The translations under genes were made by a program, and so were the position numbers. Shown here one piece after another: positions 50,229 to 59,400 of a stretch of 64,000 nucleotides of DNA. Origin of the DNA: Pelecanus crispus (lineage: Eukaryota > Chordata > Aves > Pelecaniformes > Pelecanidae). The first letter of the stretch is position 1, and every line of letters begins with the position of its first letter. The stretch spans positions 15,946,734-16,010,733 of the forward strand of contig NC_134651.1 in assembly GCF_030463565.1 (NCBI RefSeq), written 5' to 3'. Under the pieces are notes generated by a model that worked only from the letters and a program-made list of their open reading frames with translations, did not search any database and had not been told where the DNA came from.

Positions 50229-52223
50229 ATGTTCTTTTTTTTGCAGCACGCGTTAAAGCTTGCTGTCAGTTTGTGTAGTGTGCTATGCTCTGCAGTGATT
50301 CATGATCTTTTGCTTGGGAGGCTCCTTATCAAAACCCTGACCTTGAGCATTCTTTGGTATTTGGGTTTCATACAGAAGTCACTACTGTACTTCGGGTACT
50401 ACCTCATAGAGAGAGTTAGCAATTATACTTCTTACTCTGAGAGGCTTGTTGTGGAGGAAATACAGAATGGCACCTTTGCTGCTTTCTTCTATGATGTTTC
50501 CTCCTTCATTACAACAACTTTCCTGTATCTTGAACACCCCTGGGCAGTTAAGATACTTCTATTGATAATTCTTGGGAATGTTGTTTCCATTTTGATAAAG
50601 GTCAGTAAGCAGTTTAAAAATACCATCCAGAGATCTACCCCAAGGCTGGATAGTTATGAGTGGCAGGGTGTGTGGGATCGTATGCGCAAGTACCTAGGGC
50701 AGTGGGGACCTCCAGTGTTTTGGAACTTCACCCCTGAACAAGTGCAGAATCCTGAAGAATTAGTAAAGTATTTGGAAGAAGTATGTTGTCACCCTGGTAG
50801 CTCCAGAGAGACACAAATCATTGCAACATGCTGGGGACTGGCCCATGCCTATCGAGCCGTGGTCAACGCTAATCAGTACCCTCAAAAGAAAGAGAAGGTC
50901 TCTGGATCTGATAACAAAACAACAAGCACTGTGGCTACTCAAACCCCCACTACAGGCCCTGCGGCTACTCCAACCCCCACTACAGGCCTTGCAGCTACTC
51001 AAACCCCTGCCCCAGGCACTGTGGCTACTCCAGCCACAGCCATGAGCACTGCGGCTACTCAAACCCCAGTGACAGACACTGTGGCTAAACCAGAGAACCA
51101 ACCTGCGCCGGTATCAGTTGCCCCTATACAGAAGAAAAAATACACGAGGAAATCAGTTCGTTTAGTAAGGGATGAAGATGAACCAGGGCCATCACGAGAA
51201 CCAGAGGAGGAAGAACCCATAAATGAGATGGTGACCACCCGATCCCTATCCCTGAGTGAGCTGCGAGATATGCGAAAAGATTTTGGTCGTCATCCAGGCG
51301 AGCACATCATCACCTGGCTGCTCCGATGCTGGGATAACGGGGCCAGTAGCCTGGATTTAGAGGGTAGGGAAGCCAAGCAGCTGGGATCCCTTTCCAGGGA
51401 AGGGGGCATTGACAAAGCAATTGGAAAAGGGGCAAAACCGCTCAGCCTCTGGAGGCGACTTCTGTCAAGCGTGAAGGAAAGGTATCCCTTCAAGGAGGAT
51501 GTTTTATACCGCCCAAGCAAATGGACCACCGTAGAGAAAGGTATCCAGTACCTGAGGGAATTAGGCGTGCTGGAGGTGATTTACAGTGACCTGAATGATG
51601 AGCGGTTAACCAAAGACCCAGATGAAGTCAGGTGCACACAATCCATGTGGCGGAAGGTGGTACGGAGCGCACCAGCATCGTATTCCAACTCGTTGGCAAT
51701 ACTAGCCTGGAAAGACGACGAGGCACCAACGGTGGATGAAGTGGCTAGACAACTCCGGGACTACGAAGAAAAGCTCTCTTCCTCCCTACGGGCCTGTGTC
51801 TCGGCTGTGGAAAAACTGTCTGAAAAAATATGCCAAGAGTTCCAACAACTCAGAGAGGATCTGTCCTACTCCCCACCTGCACGGACCAGTGTCTCAGCCA
51901 TTAGGAGTCAACGTCCCTATGCTCAAGAGAGAGGATATAGAGGATACACACCACGGGGCACCCTGTGGTTTTACCTGCGTGATTATGGAGAGGACATGAG
52001 AAAGTGGGATGGAAAACCCACCTCAACCTTAGAGGCACGGGTGCGTGAATTGCAAGGAAAAACTATTAGAAAAGGCGGTTCTCCCAGGAAAATTGCAGCT
52101 CCAGTTTCCAGTGAGCAGTTCCCGAGACAGAGTAAGAGGGCTAATTTTACTTCCGACCTTGATCAGGGAACTTTTGATTCACATTTACAGGAAGTGAACA
52201 GCGAATACTGTGACCAGTGTTAG
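50229..52223 (+). CDS. gag: ERV Gag polyprotein
   Basis: About 664 codons from an ATG in good context (CACCATG) to TAG at 52221-52223; the frame extends slightly upstream but without an ATG. The N-terminal approximately 130 residues are strongly hydrophobic, with about three membrane-segment-like stretches (roughly residues 2-24, 27-54 and 107-126) and two N-glycosylation-type sequons between them. A capsid-like helical middle follows. Residues about 235-285 are five decapeptide repeats rich in Thr/Pro/Ala, encoded by 30-bp DNA units. The C-terminal part has the long acidic/basic region typical of avian ERVL-type Gag, with no CCHC zinc knuckle. No internal stop. Gag would form the intracellular particle. 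The hydrophobic leader is unexpected for Gag and could instead target particles to a membrane. Confidence 0.88.
   Translation: MFFFLQHALKLAVSLCSVLCSAVIHDLLLGRLLIKTLTLSILWYLGFIQKSLLYFGYYLIERVSNYTSYSERLVVEEIQNGTFAAFFYDVSSFITTTFLYLEHPWAVKILLLIILGNVVSILIKVSKQFKNTIQRSTPRLDSYEWQGVWDRMRKYLGQWGPPVFWNFTPEQVQNPEELVKYLEEVCCHPGSSRETQIIATCWGLAHAYRAVVNANQYPQKKEKVSGSDNKTTSTVATQTPTTGPAATPTPTTGLAATQTPAPGTVATPATAMSTAATQTPVTDTVAKPENQPAPVSVAPIQKKKYTRKSVRLVRDEDEPGPSREPEEEEPINEMVTTRSLSLSELRDMRKDFGRHPGEHIITWLLRCWDNGASSLDLEGREAKQLGSLSREGGIDKAIGKGAKPLSLWRRLLSSVKERYPFKEDVLYRPSKWTTVEKGIQYLRELGVLEVIYSDLNDERLTKDPDEVRCTQSMWRKVVRSAPASYSNSLAILAWKDDEAPTVDEVARQLRDYEEKLSSSLRACVSAVEKLSEKICQEFQQLREDLSYSPPARTSVSAIRSQRPYAQERGYRGYTPRGTLWFYLRDYGEDMRKWDGKPTSTLEARVRELQGKTIRKGGSPRKIAAPVSSEQFPRQSKRANFTSDLDQGTFDSHLQEVNSEYCDQC
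50928..51077 (+). repeat. 30-bp tandem repeat inside gag
   Basis: Five imperfect units of 30 bp (beginning ACTGTGGCTACTCAAACC or variants), then a partial unit. They encode a Thr/Pro/Ala decapeptide and keep the frame. Length variation between copies of this ERV family would be expected here. Confidence 0.88.
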
Positions 52224-52257
52224 AGGGGCCCTGCCTCCAGCCAGGTGGAGGAAAGGG
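52221..52257 (+). promoter_or_regulatory. Candidate gag-pol stop-codon readthrough site
   Basis: The gag stop (UAG, 52221-52223) is the only stop between gag and pol, which are in the same frame. Five nt later CCCT (52229-52232) can pair with AGGG (52254-52257), and inside this CCTCCA (52234-52239) pairs exactly with TGGAGG (52246-52251) around a 6-nt loop. The loop also has complementarity to CCTGG at 52293-52297, which would permit a pseudoknot. The layout resembles the gammaretroviral readthrough signal, though the sequence differs. Confidence 0.6.
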
Positions 52258-55200
52258 ACAACCGGGTTTACTGGACTGTGTGGATTCGATGGCCTGGAAC
52301 GTCAGACCCACAGGAGTATAAGGCTCTAGTGGACACTGGTGCACAGTGCACGCTAATGCCATCAAACTATAGAGGGGCAGAACCCATTTGTATTTCTGGA
52401 GTGACAGGGGGATCCCAACAGCTCACTGTACTGGAAGCTGAAGTGAGCCTAACTGGGAATGAGTGGCAAAAGCACCCCATTGTGACTGGCCCAGATGCTC
52501 CGTGCATCCTTGGCATAGACTACCTCAGGAGAGGGTATTTCAAGGACCCAAAAGGGTACCGGTGGGCTTTTGGTATAGCTGCTTTGGAGACAGAGGAAAT
52601 TAAACAGTTGTCCACCTTGCCCGGTCTCTCAGAGGACCCTTCAATTGTAGGGTTGCTGAAGGTTGAGGAACAACAGGTGCCGATTGCTACCACAACTGTG
52701 CACAGGCGGCAATATCGCACCAACCGAGACTCCCTGATTCCCATCCATAACCTGATTCGTCGACTGGAGAGCCAGGGAGTGATCAGCAAGACTCGCTCAC
52801 CCTTTAACAGTCCCATATGGCCAGTGCGAAAGTCTAATGGGGAGTGGAGACTAATAGTGGACTACCGTGGCCTGAACGAAGTTACACCGCCGCTGAGTGC
52901 TGCCGTGCCAGACATGCTAGAACTTCAATATGAACTGGAGTCAAAGGCAGCTAAGTGGTATGCCACAATTGATATTGCTAATGCATTTTTCTCCATCCCT
53001 TTGGCAGCAGAGTGCAGACCCCAGTTTGCTTTTACCTGGAGGGGTGTTCAGTACACCTGGAACCGACTGCCCCAGGGGTGGAAGCACAGCCCCACCATTT
53101 GCCATGGACTGATCCAGACAGCACTGGAACAGGGTGAAGCTCCAGAACATCTGCAGTACATTGATGACATCATTGTGTGGGGCAATACAGCAGAAGAAGT
53201 TTTTGAGAAGGGAAAGAAAATAGTCCAAATCCTTCTGAAGGCTGGTTTTGCCATAAAACAGAGTAAGGTCAAGGGGCCTGCACAGGAGATCCAGTTTTTA
53301 GGAATAAAATGGCAAGATGGACGTCGTCAGATCCCAATGGATGTGATCAACAAAATAACAGCTATGTCCCCACCAACTAGCAAAAAGCAAACACAAGCTT
53401 TCTTAGGCGTTGTGGGGTTTTGGAGAATGCATATTCCAAATTACAGCCAGATCGTAAGCCCTCTCTATCAAGTGACCCGGAAGAAGAACGAATTCAAATG
53501 GGGCCCTGAGCAACAACAAGCCTTTGAACAAATTAAACGTGAGATAGTTCATGCAGTAGCCCTTGGGCCAGTCCGGGCAGGGCAGGATATTAAAAATGTG
53601 CTCTACACCGCAGCCGGGGAGAATGGCCCTACCTGGAGCCTCTGGCAGAAAGCACCAGGGGAGACTCGAGGTCGACCCCTAGGGTTTTGGAGTCGGGGAT
53701 ACAGAGGATCCGAAGCCCGCTATACTCCAACTGAGAAGGAGATACTGGCAGCATATGAAGGGGTTCGAGCTGCTTCAGAAGTGGTTGGTACTGAAGCACA
53801 GCTCCTGCTGGCACCCCGACTGCCGGTGTTGGGCTGGATGTTCAAAGGGAGGGTCCCCTCTACACATCATGCAACTGATGCTACATGGAGTAAGTGGGTT
53901 GCATTGATCACACAACGGGCTCGAATAGGAAACCCCAGTCGCCCAGGAATCTTGGAAGTGATCATGGACTGGCCAGAAGGAAAAAACATTAGAATATCAC
54001 CAGAGGAGGAGGTGACACGTGCTGAAGAGGCCCCACTGTATAATAAATTGCCAGAAAATGAAAAGCAATATGCCCTGTTCACTGATGGGTCCTGTCGTCT
54101 CGTGGGAAAGCATCGGAGGTGGAAAGCTGCTGTATGGAGTCCTATACGACAAGTCGCAGAAACTGCTGAAGGAGAAGGGGAGTCGAGTCAGTTTGCAGAG
54201 GTGAAAGCCATCCAGCTGGCTTTAGATATTGCTGAAAGAGAAAAGTGGCCAGTCCTTTATCTCTATACTGACTCATGGATGGTGGCAAATGCCCTGTGGG
54301 GGTGGCTGCAGCAATGGAAGCAGAGCAACTGGCAGCGCAGAGGCAAACCAATCTGGGCTGCCGCATTGTGGCAAGATATTGCTGCCCGGGTAGAGAACCT
54401 GGTTGTAAAAGTTCGTCATGTAGATGCTCATGTACCTAAGAGTCGGGCCACTGAAGAACATCAAAACAACCAGCAAGTAGATCAGGCTGCTAAGATTGAA
54501 GTGGCTCAGGTGGATTTGGACTGGCAACATAAGGGTGAATTATTTATAGCTCGGTGGGCCCATGACGCCTCAGGCCATCAAGGAAGGGATGCAACGTATA
54601 AATGGGCTCGTGATCGAGGGGTGGACTTAACTATGGACAGTATTGCACAGGTTATTCATGAGTGTGAAACATGCGCTGCAATCAAGCAAGCCAAGCAGTT
54701 CAAGCCCCTTGGGTATAGTGAACGATGGCTAAAATATAAATATGGGGAGGCCTGGCAGATTGATTACATCACGCTCCCACAGACCCGCCAGGGCAAGCGC
54801 TATGTGCTCACCATGGTGGAAGCAACCACTGGATGGCTGGAAACATATCCCGTGCCCCATGCCACCGCCCGGAACACCATCCTGGGCCTTGAAAAGCAAG
54901 TCCTGTGGCGACATGGCACCCCAGAAAGAATTGAGTCAGACAACGGGACTCATTTCCAAAACAACCTCATAGACACCTGGGCCAAAGAGCACGGCATTGA
55001 GTGGGTATATCACATCCCTTACCATGCACCAGCCTCCGGGAAAATTGAGCGATACAATGGATTGTTAAAGACTACCCTGAGAGCAATGGGTGGTGGGACG
55101 TTTAAACATTGGGATACGCATTTAGCAAAAGCCACCTGGTTAGTCAACACCAGGGGATCTGCCAATCGAGCTGGCCCTGCCCAATCAAAACTTTTACGTA

Positions 55201-55409
55201 CTGTAGAAGGAGATAAAGTTCCTGTAGTGCACATGAAAAATATGCTGGGGAAGACAGTCTGGGTTACTTCCCCCTCTGGCAAAGGCAAACCCATTCGTGG
55301 GATTGCTTTTGCTCAAGGACCTGGGTGCACTTGGTGGGTGATGCGAAAGGATGGGGAAGCCCAATGTGTACCTCAAGGGAATTTGATTTTGGGTGAAAAT
55401 AGCCAATGA
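52224..55409 (+). CDS. pol: ERV Pol polyprotein (protease, RT, RNase H, integrase)
   Basis: Uninterrupted for over 1,050 codons after the gag UAG, ending TGA at 55407-55409. No ATG is needed if it is made by readthrough. In order: aspartic protease with LVDTGA (about 52328-52345) and LGIDYL; reverse transcriptase with VDYRGLNE, LPQGW and the YIDD catalytic motif (about 53157-53168); RNase H with FTDGSC (about 54078-54095), an AEVKA Glu and YTDS; integrase with an HH-CC zinc region (about 54560-54680) and the D, D, E catalytic residues in IDYIT, SDNG and GKIERYN. No dUTPase domain was seen. All catalytic residues are present, so the frame looks functional. Confidence 0.95.
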   Translation, partial: RGPASSQVEERDNRVYWTVWIRWPGTSDPQEYKALVDTGAQCTLMPSNYRGAEPICISGVTGGSQQLTVLEAEVSLTGNEWQKHPIVTGPDAPCILGIDYLRRGYFKDPKGYRWAFGIAALETEEIKQLSTLPGLSEDPSIVGLLKVEEQQVPIATTTVHRRQYRTNRDSLIPIHNLIRRLESQGVISKTRSPFNSPIWPVRKSNGEWRLIVDYRGLNEVTPPLSAAVPDMLELQYELESKAAKWYATIDIANAFFSIPLAAECRPQFAFTWRGVQYTWNRLPQGWKHSPTICHGLIQTALEQGEAPEHLQYIDDIIVWGNTAEEVFEKGKKIVQILLKAGFAIKQSKVKGPAQEIQFLGIKWQDGRRQIPMDVINKITAMSPPTSKKQTQAFLGVVGFWRMHIPNYSQIVSPLYQVTRKKNEFKWGPEQQQAFEQIKREIVHAVALGPVRAGQDIKNVLYTAAGENGPTWSLWQKAPGETRGRPLGFWSRGYRGSEARYTPTEKEILAAYEGVRAASEVVGTEAQLLLAPRLPVLGWMFKGRVPSTHHATDATWSKWVALITQRARIGNPSRPGILEVIMDWPEGKNIRISPEEEVTRAEEAPLYNKLPENEKQYALFTDGSCRLVGKHRRWKAAVWSPIRQVAETAEGEGESSQFAEVKAIQLALDIAEREKWPVLYLYTDSWMVANALWGWLQQWKQSNWQRRGKPIWAAALWQDIAARVENLVVKVRHVDAHVPKSRATEEHQNNQQVDQAAKIEVAQVDLDWQHKGELFIARWAHDASGHQGRDATYKWARDRGVDLTMDSIAQVIHECETCAAIKQAKQFKPLGYSERWLKYKYGEAWQIDYITLPQTRQGKRYVLTMVEATTGWLETYPVPHATARNTILGLEKQVLWRHGTPERIESDNGTHFQNNLIDTWAKEHGIEWVYHIPYHAPASGKIERYNGLLKTTLRAMGGGTFKHWDTHLAKATWLVNTRGSANRAGPAQSKLLRTVEGDKVPVVHMKNMLGKTVWVTSPSGKGKPIRGIAFAQGPGCTWWVMRKDGEAQCVPQGNLILGENSQ

Positions 55410-55876
55410 ACTGAATTGTATAATATTAATTGCTTTATAATACTGTATGTTATCTCTTAACTATATGTTATCTCTTAACTGCATGTTAATATAATAATAT
55501 AGTAGGTTAATATTAAGTATATAATACTATATATTATGATTGCTATATGCCGCATCAATGGTATTGCAGTAAGAATTGCCCAGCCTAAGGAAAATGAACT
55601 TTGATGAAACCATGTTGGAATGAGAACTGACTTCAGCATGCAACAGTCCAACACTGCACACCACCTGTCCTGCTCTGAAAGACTGTGATGACAGATGGAA
55701 CCCAAAGTCATGGGCTAAATGAACTCAATGGACATTTTAGAGGGATGGGCCATAGACGAAGGGAATGATATCTGTGTGTATATCAAGATAGGGAAAGGGG
55801 TGGTGATTAATTGGAACACATTGGAAAGGGGAGGGCCTGTGCATGACGTAGATGGTATAGAATAAGGGGTGGATAC
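55410..55876 (+). other. ERV 3' region without env
   Basis: AT-rich, no open frame of note on the coding strand. Contains a short direct repeat (TATGTTATCTCTTAACT twice near 55445-55482). A purine-rich stretch (AATAAGGGGTGGA, about 55861-55873) just before the 3' LTR is the probable polypurine tract. Confidence 0.75.
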
Positions 55877-56447
55877 TGTCCTGGTTTCGGCTGGGATAGA
55901 GTTAATTTTCTTCCTAACAGCAGGCATAGTGCTGTGTTTTGGATTTAGTAGGAGAAGAATGTTGATAACAGGCTGATGTTTGTAGTTGTTGCTAAGTACT
56001 GCTTATGCTAGTCAAGGACTTTTTCAGCTTCCCATGCTCTGCCAGGCGCACAAGAAACTGGGAGGGGGCACAGCCAGAATAGTTGATCCAAACTGACCAA
56101 AGGGCTATTCCATACCATATGACGTCATGCTCAGTATATAAACTGGGGGGGGTTGGCCGGGGAGCAGCGATCGCTGCTCGGGAACTGTCTGGGTATCGGT
56201 CGGCGGGTGGTGAGCAATTGCATTGTGCATCACTTGCTTCGTGTATCATTATTATTATTATCATTATTATACTGTTACTATTAGCATTACTATTTTACTT
56301 TATTTCAATTATTAAACTGTTCTTATCTCAGCCCAGGAGTGTTTCTCACTCTTACTCCTCCAATTCTCTCCCCCATCCCATCGGGGTAGGGGGAGTGAGC
56401 GAGCGGCTGCGTGGTGCTTAGTTGCTGGCTGGGGCTAAACCACGACA
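55877..56447 (+). repeat. 3' LTR
   Basis: 571 bp, identical to the 5' LTR except G at 56061 instead of T at the matching position 49731. Followed by the right target-site copy ACTCC (56448-56452). Confidence 0.95.
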
Positions 56448-56452
56448 ACTCC

Positions 56453-59400
56453 ACATAATACATTCATCGATTCTTGCATAGTCTCTGATTTAATCATGTA
56501 AGGATCAGAGGTAAATATCTTTTAAGTTAAGCGCTACTGTGAGCATTACATGTAGGCCAAGAAGATCCAATGAAATGTTATCATACAAAAGCATTTTTAG
56601 CTTTACTTTTCATGTTGTGCTTAAGCTATCCGAAAAACAACAGTGTATTTGCCTCACTGCACTTGCATCTGTTGAGTTTTCATTAATGAGTACTTGGCAT
56701 TAAATGTAACATTAATTGTCTGTTGAGGCTGTGTCCTGAGGTGACTGATGTTTTTGACAGGGAGCCTCTACATGAATCAGTATATAAATATATAAAGAAT
56801 GGAATTTATGAGCTCAGTTCTGTCTTCTGTTATGCTTAAGTGATCAGACAAATTAAAGGGGTTCAGACACAGATAATCTTGAAGATGTTCTTTGACTTGA
56901 TGTCTGCTATTTTGCAGAAATCTACGTATATGCATATCACATAATACGTGAAAATTTATTAAAAAATTAATAGATATTAATCTCAGATTAAAAGACATAG
57001 TTACAATTCAAGGTGCAGAAATTTGAATTGTCAATGACCATTTTAAGAATGAATGTGGCATCAGACTCTGCACCTAATTTTTTATGAGGTTCTCTGGAGT
57101 CAACTCAGTAAAGCTGCAGCGGCCTTATATACAGAATACCTAGAAACATATTTTTAAAATCAGTGTACCAAAAATGCAGCAGTTTATGCTTAAAAATGTG
57201 ACCCATGATGAATTTGTTCCTAAAAGAAGACTCCAAAACTGCACTGGGCCTATTTATCCAAAACTGTCTTTGCCAGATCATAGGGTTTTAACTTACTTTA
57301 CAATTAATGACCTAATTTGTAGCACCGCAGGCTCTTGCCCAGCAATAATCTTACTTAGGGTCAAGTCTCCTAAGAAGGATGACAGCAGGAGTTATTCTGA
57401 CAGAGTGCCAAAACAATACTGCAAAGTCTTCAGAAGTTTTAATTTTATGATGATAAGATCTACAGTATCAGATAAAATGGTCTGATCCCATGAACACTGC
57501 TAAGACAATAATGTGGAGATGATCAAGCCCAGATCTTGCAATGAATAAATGATCACAAGAAGTAATCAAACAAATTGTGGATGTCATCATTCCCTGTTGA
57601 GCACTGAGAAGCATCTTGGAAATAGAAGACTGCCAGATTTCAATGCTTGAGTTTACTTGTAAGAAATTCTTTGCTTTTTCATGCAGTTGGAGATGACGGG
57701 GGTTTTTTGTTGTATGTTTTTTTTTTCTCCAAACAATCACTAACACAGCATCACTGCCATCAACTACTGAGCTGGCAAGCGTTACTGAATACTATAATTT
57801 CTAATGGCAGTCTTTGCTGTTTCCATCCCAGACTAGGTCAGAAAAAAACAATGACCTGGAATCCTACTTAAGTGATTTTTTTTGCATCTCAGGATTGAGG
57901 GTTATTTGTCAGATTAGCTCATAAACTAGCTCTAAACATTGTCTTGTTTTTCTAACTGTATAATATAAATGTTTAATATTTGTATGATAAAGGGGCAGCA
58001 TGAGGATAAATAAAATAGCAAATTAAATTTGGTTAAGACTTCTCTTCTTTTTAGTGTCTGATTACAAGCCAACAGCACATCATTTGGCCATGACTGAGTA
58101 AACCTTGGCCTTTACTACTTAGCACTGAGTGCAGAGGCTAGTATTGCCTGTATCTTTGAAAAGATTCAGAAGGAAGATTTATTTTTTTTAATCAAGAAAG
58201 TAACAAAGCCAACTGAATCCCAAAAGGAGAGTGTGTAGTAATTTCCTTCAGGATGTGTATTTTGTCTTATACTTAAGGTGAGCACAGCTGAAAAAAAGCA
58301 TCAGCTATTGCAATTTTGTTGCAGTTGTTTGCTTTTTTGATGATTAAAAATAAAGCCCTCTATGATGTTGTCACTCACAAAGAGTATTCCCTGTGTTTAG
58401 TGACATGAGCTGTAAAAAGTTTTGATGCTAATAACTGGCTATATTCCAGCAGAAATTCATTTTTGTAGTAATTTCTTATTTCACTTTTAGGAATAGAAAT
58501 ACTCTGATACTCCACTTTGAAAAGCTTATAAAGGCTAACCACAGACTGATAAAAGGAAAAAATGCACATCAATGTTAGCTTTTCAGAAGCATCCTTTATT
58601 CTATGAAGCCTTTCATCCCATTTGTTATCAAACTAAGTCCAAAAGTCTGAGGATAAGTAATGTCTCTTTTTCTAGGAGTTTCAGTAGATACAGATTTCCT
58701 GAATCAGATAGTTTGTTGAGCTGTATTTTTAAAAGTCTGCTATCTTTTAGTTGCAAAATATTGTCAGTTCTTATAATCCTTGATTGACAAATTTATCTTC
58801 TTAACATTGTTTGATATTTGTTATGTTCCAAAAGATCAGTGAGAAACTCCTCAATGCCCAAATCTTAACACTGCTTATGTATGTAATGTAGCCAAATCCT
58901 AAAATGCCACACCAGCCATATGCGTTTGAATTATGGGGACCCTCTTATCATCATTTATTTCTTAAGGTAATATGTGCTAACCTTAGTTTTGAAGAGTAAT
59001 ACTATTGAATATATTCTGAAGACCTTTGAGAGTACTTTGAAGAGGCTAGGATCAGCGGAATCTGCTATCCAGCATATGCTCCAAAGCTTTCTTGGTACTT
59101 TCTCTGTATTTATATATTATTCATATTGCATCTTTTAATTCATCAAAGGTTTTTTCAACTTTAGTGCCCTGGGACATGCTCATATCTGTTTTGGTAGCTA
59201 TGTGTACGTATCTTCTCCCCGCCCCCCCCCCGCACACACACACATTTGCAGTTGCTATTTAACATGTGAACAGGAACTGGATAAGGAGAGGAAAAAATAG
59301 GAGTGATGAGATCTAGGGTATGGAGAAAAAAGGTAGCTCCGGACTTTGGGATGTGTTTCTACTTCTGATATTGATTCATCAGGTGAGAAACAGCAAAACT

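Larger units (their letters stand above)
49547..56447 (+). mobile_element. Full-length env-less ERVL-like provirus
   Basis: Complete LTR-gag-pol-LTR element of 6901 bp, with TG...CA ends and a 5-bp target duplication. Both LTRs are 571 bp and differ at a single base (T at 49731, G at 56061), pointing to a very recent insertion. No env: only about 470 bp of AT-rich sequence separates the pol stop from the 3' LTR. The class III assignment rests on the 5-bp duplication, absence of env, a Gag without a CCHC zinc knuckle, and general Pol type. A CRISPR-like or other host function is not indicated. It sits on the opposite strand to, and upstream of, the CPB1 pseudogene. Confidence 0.95.
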
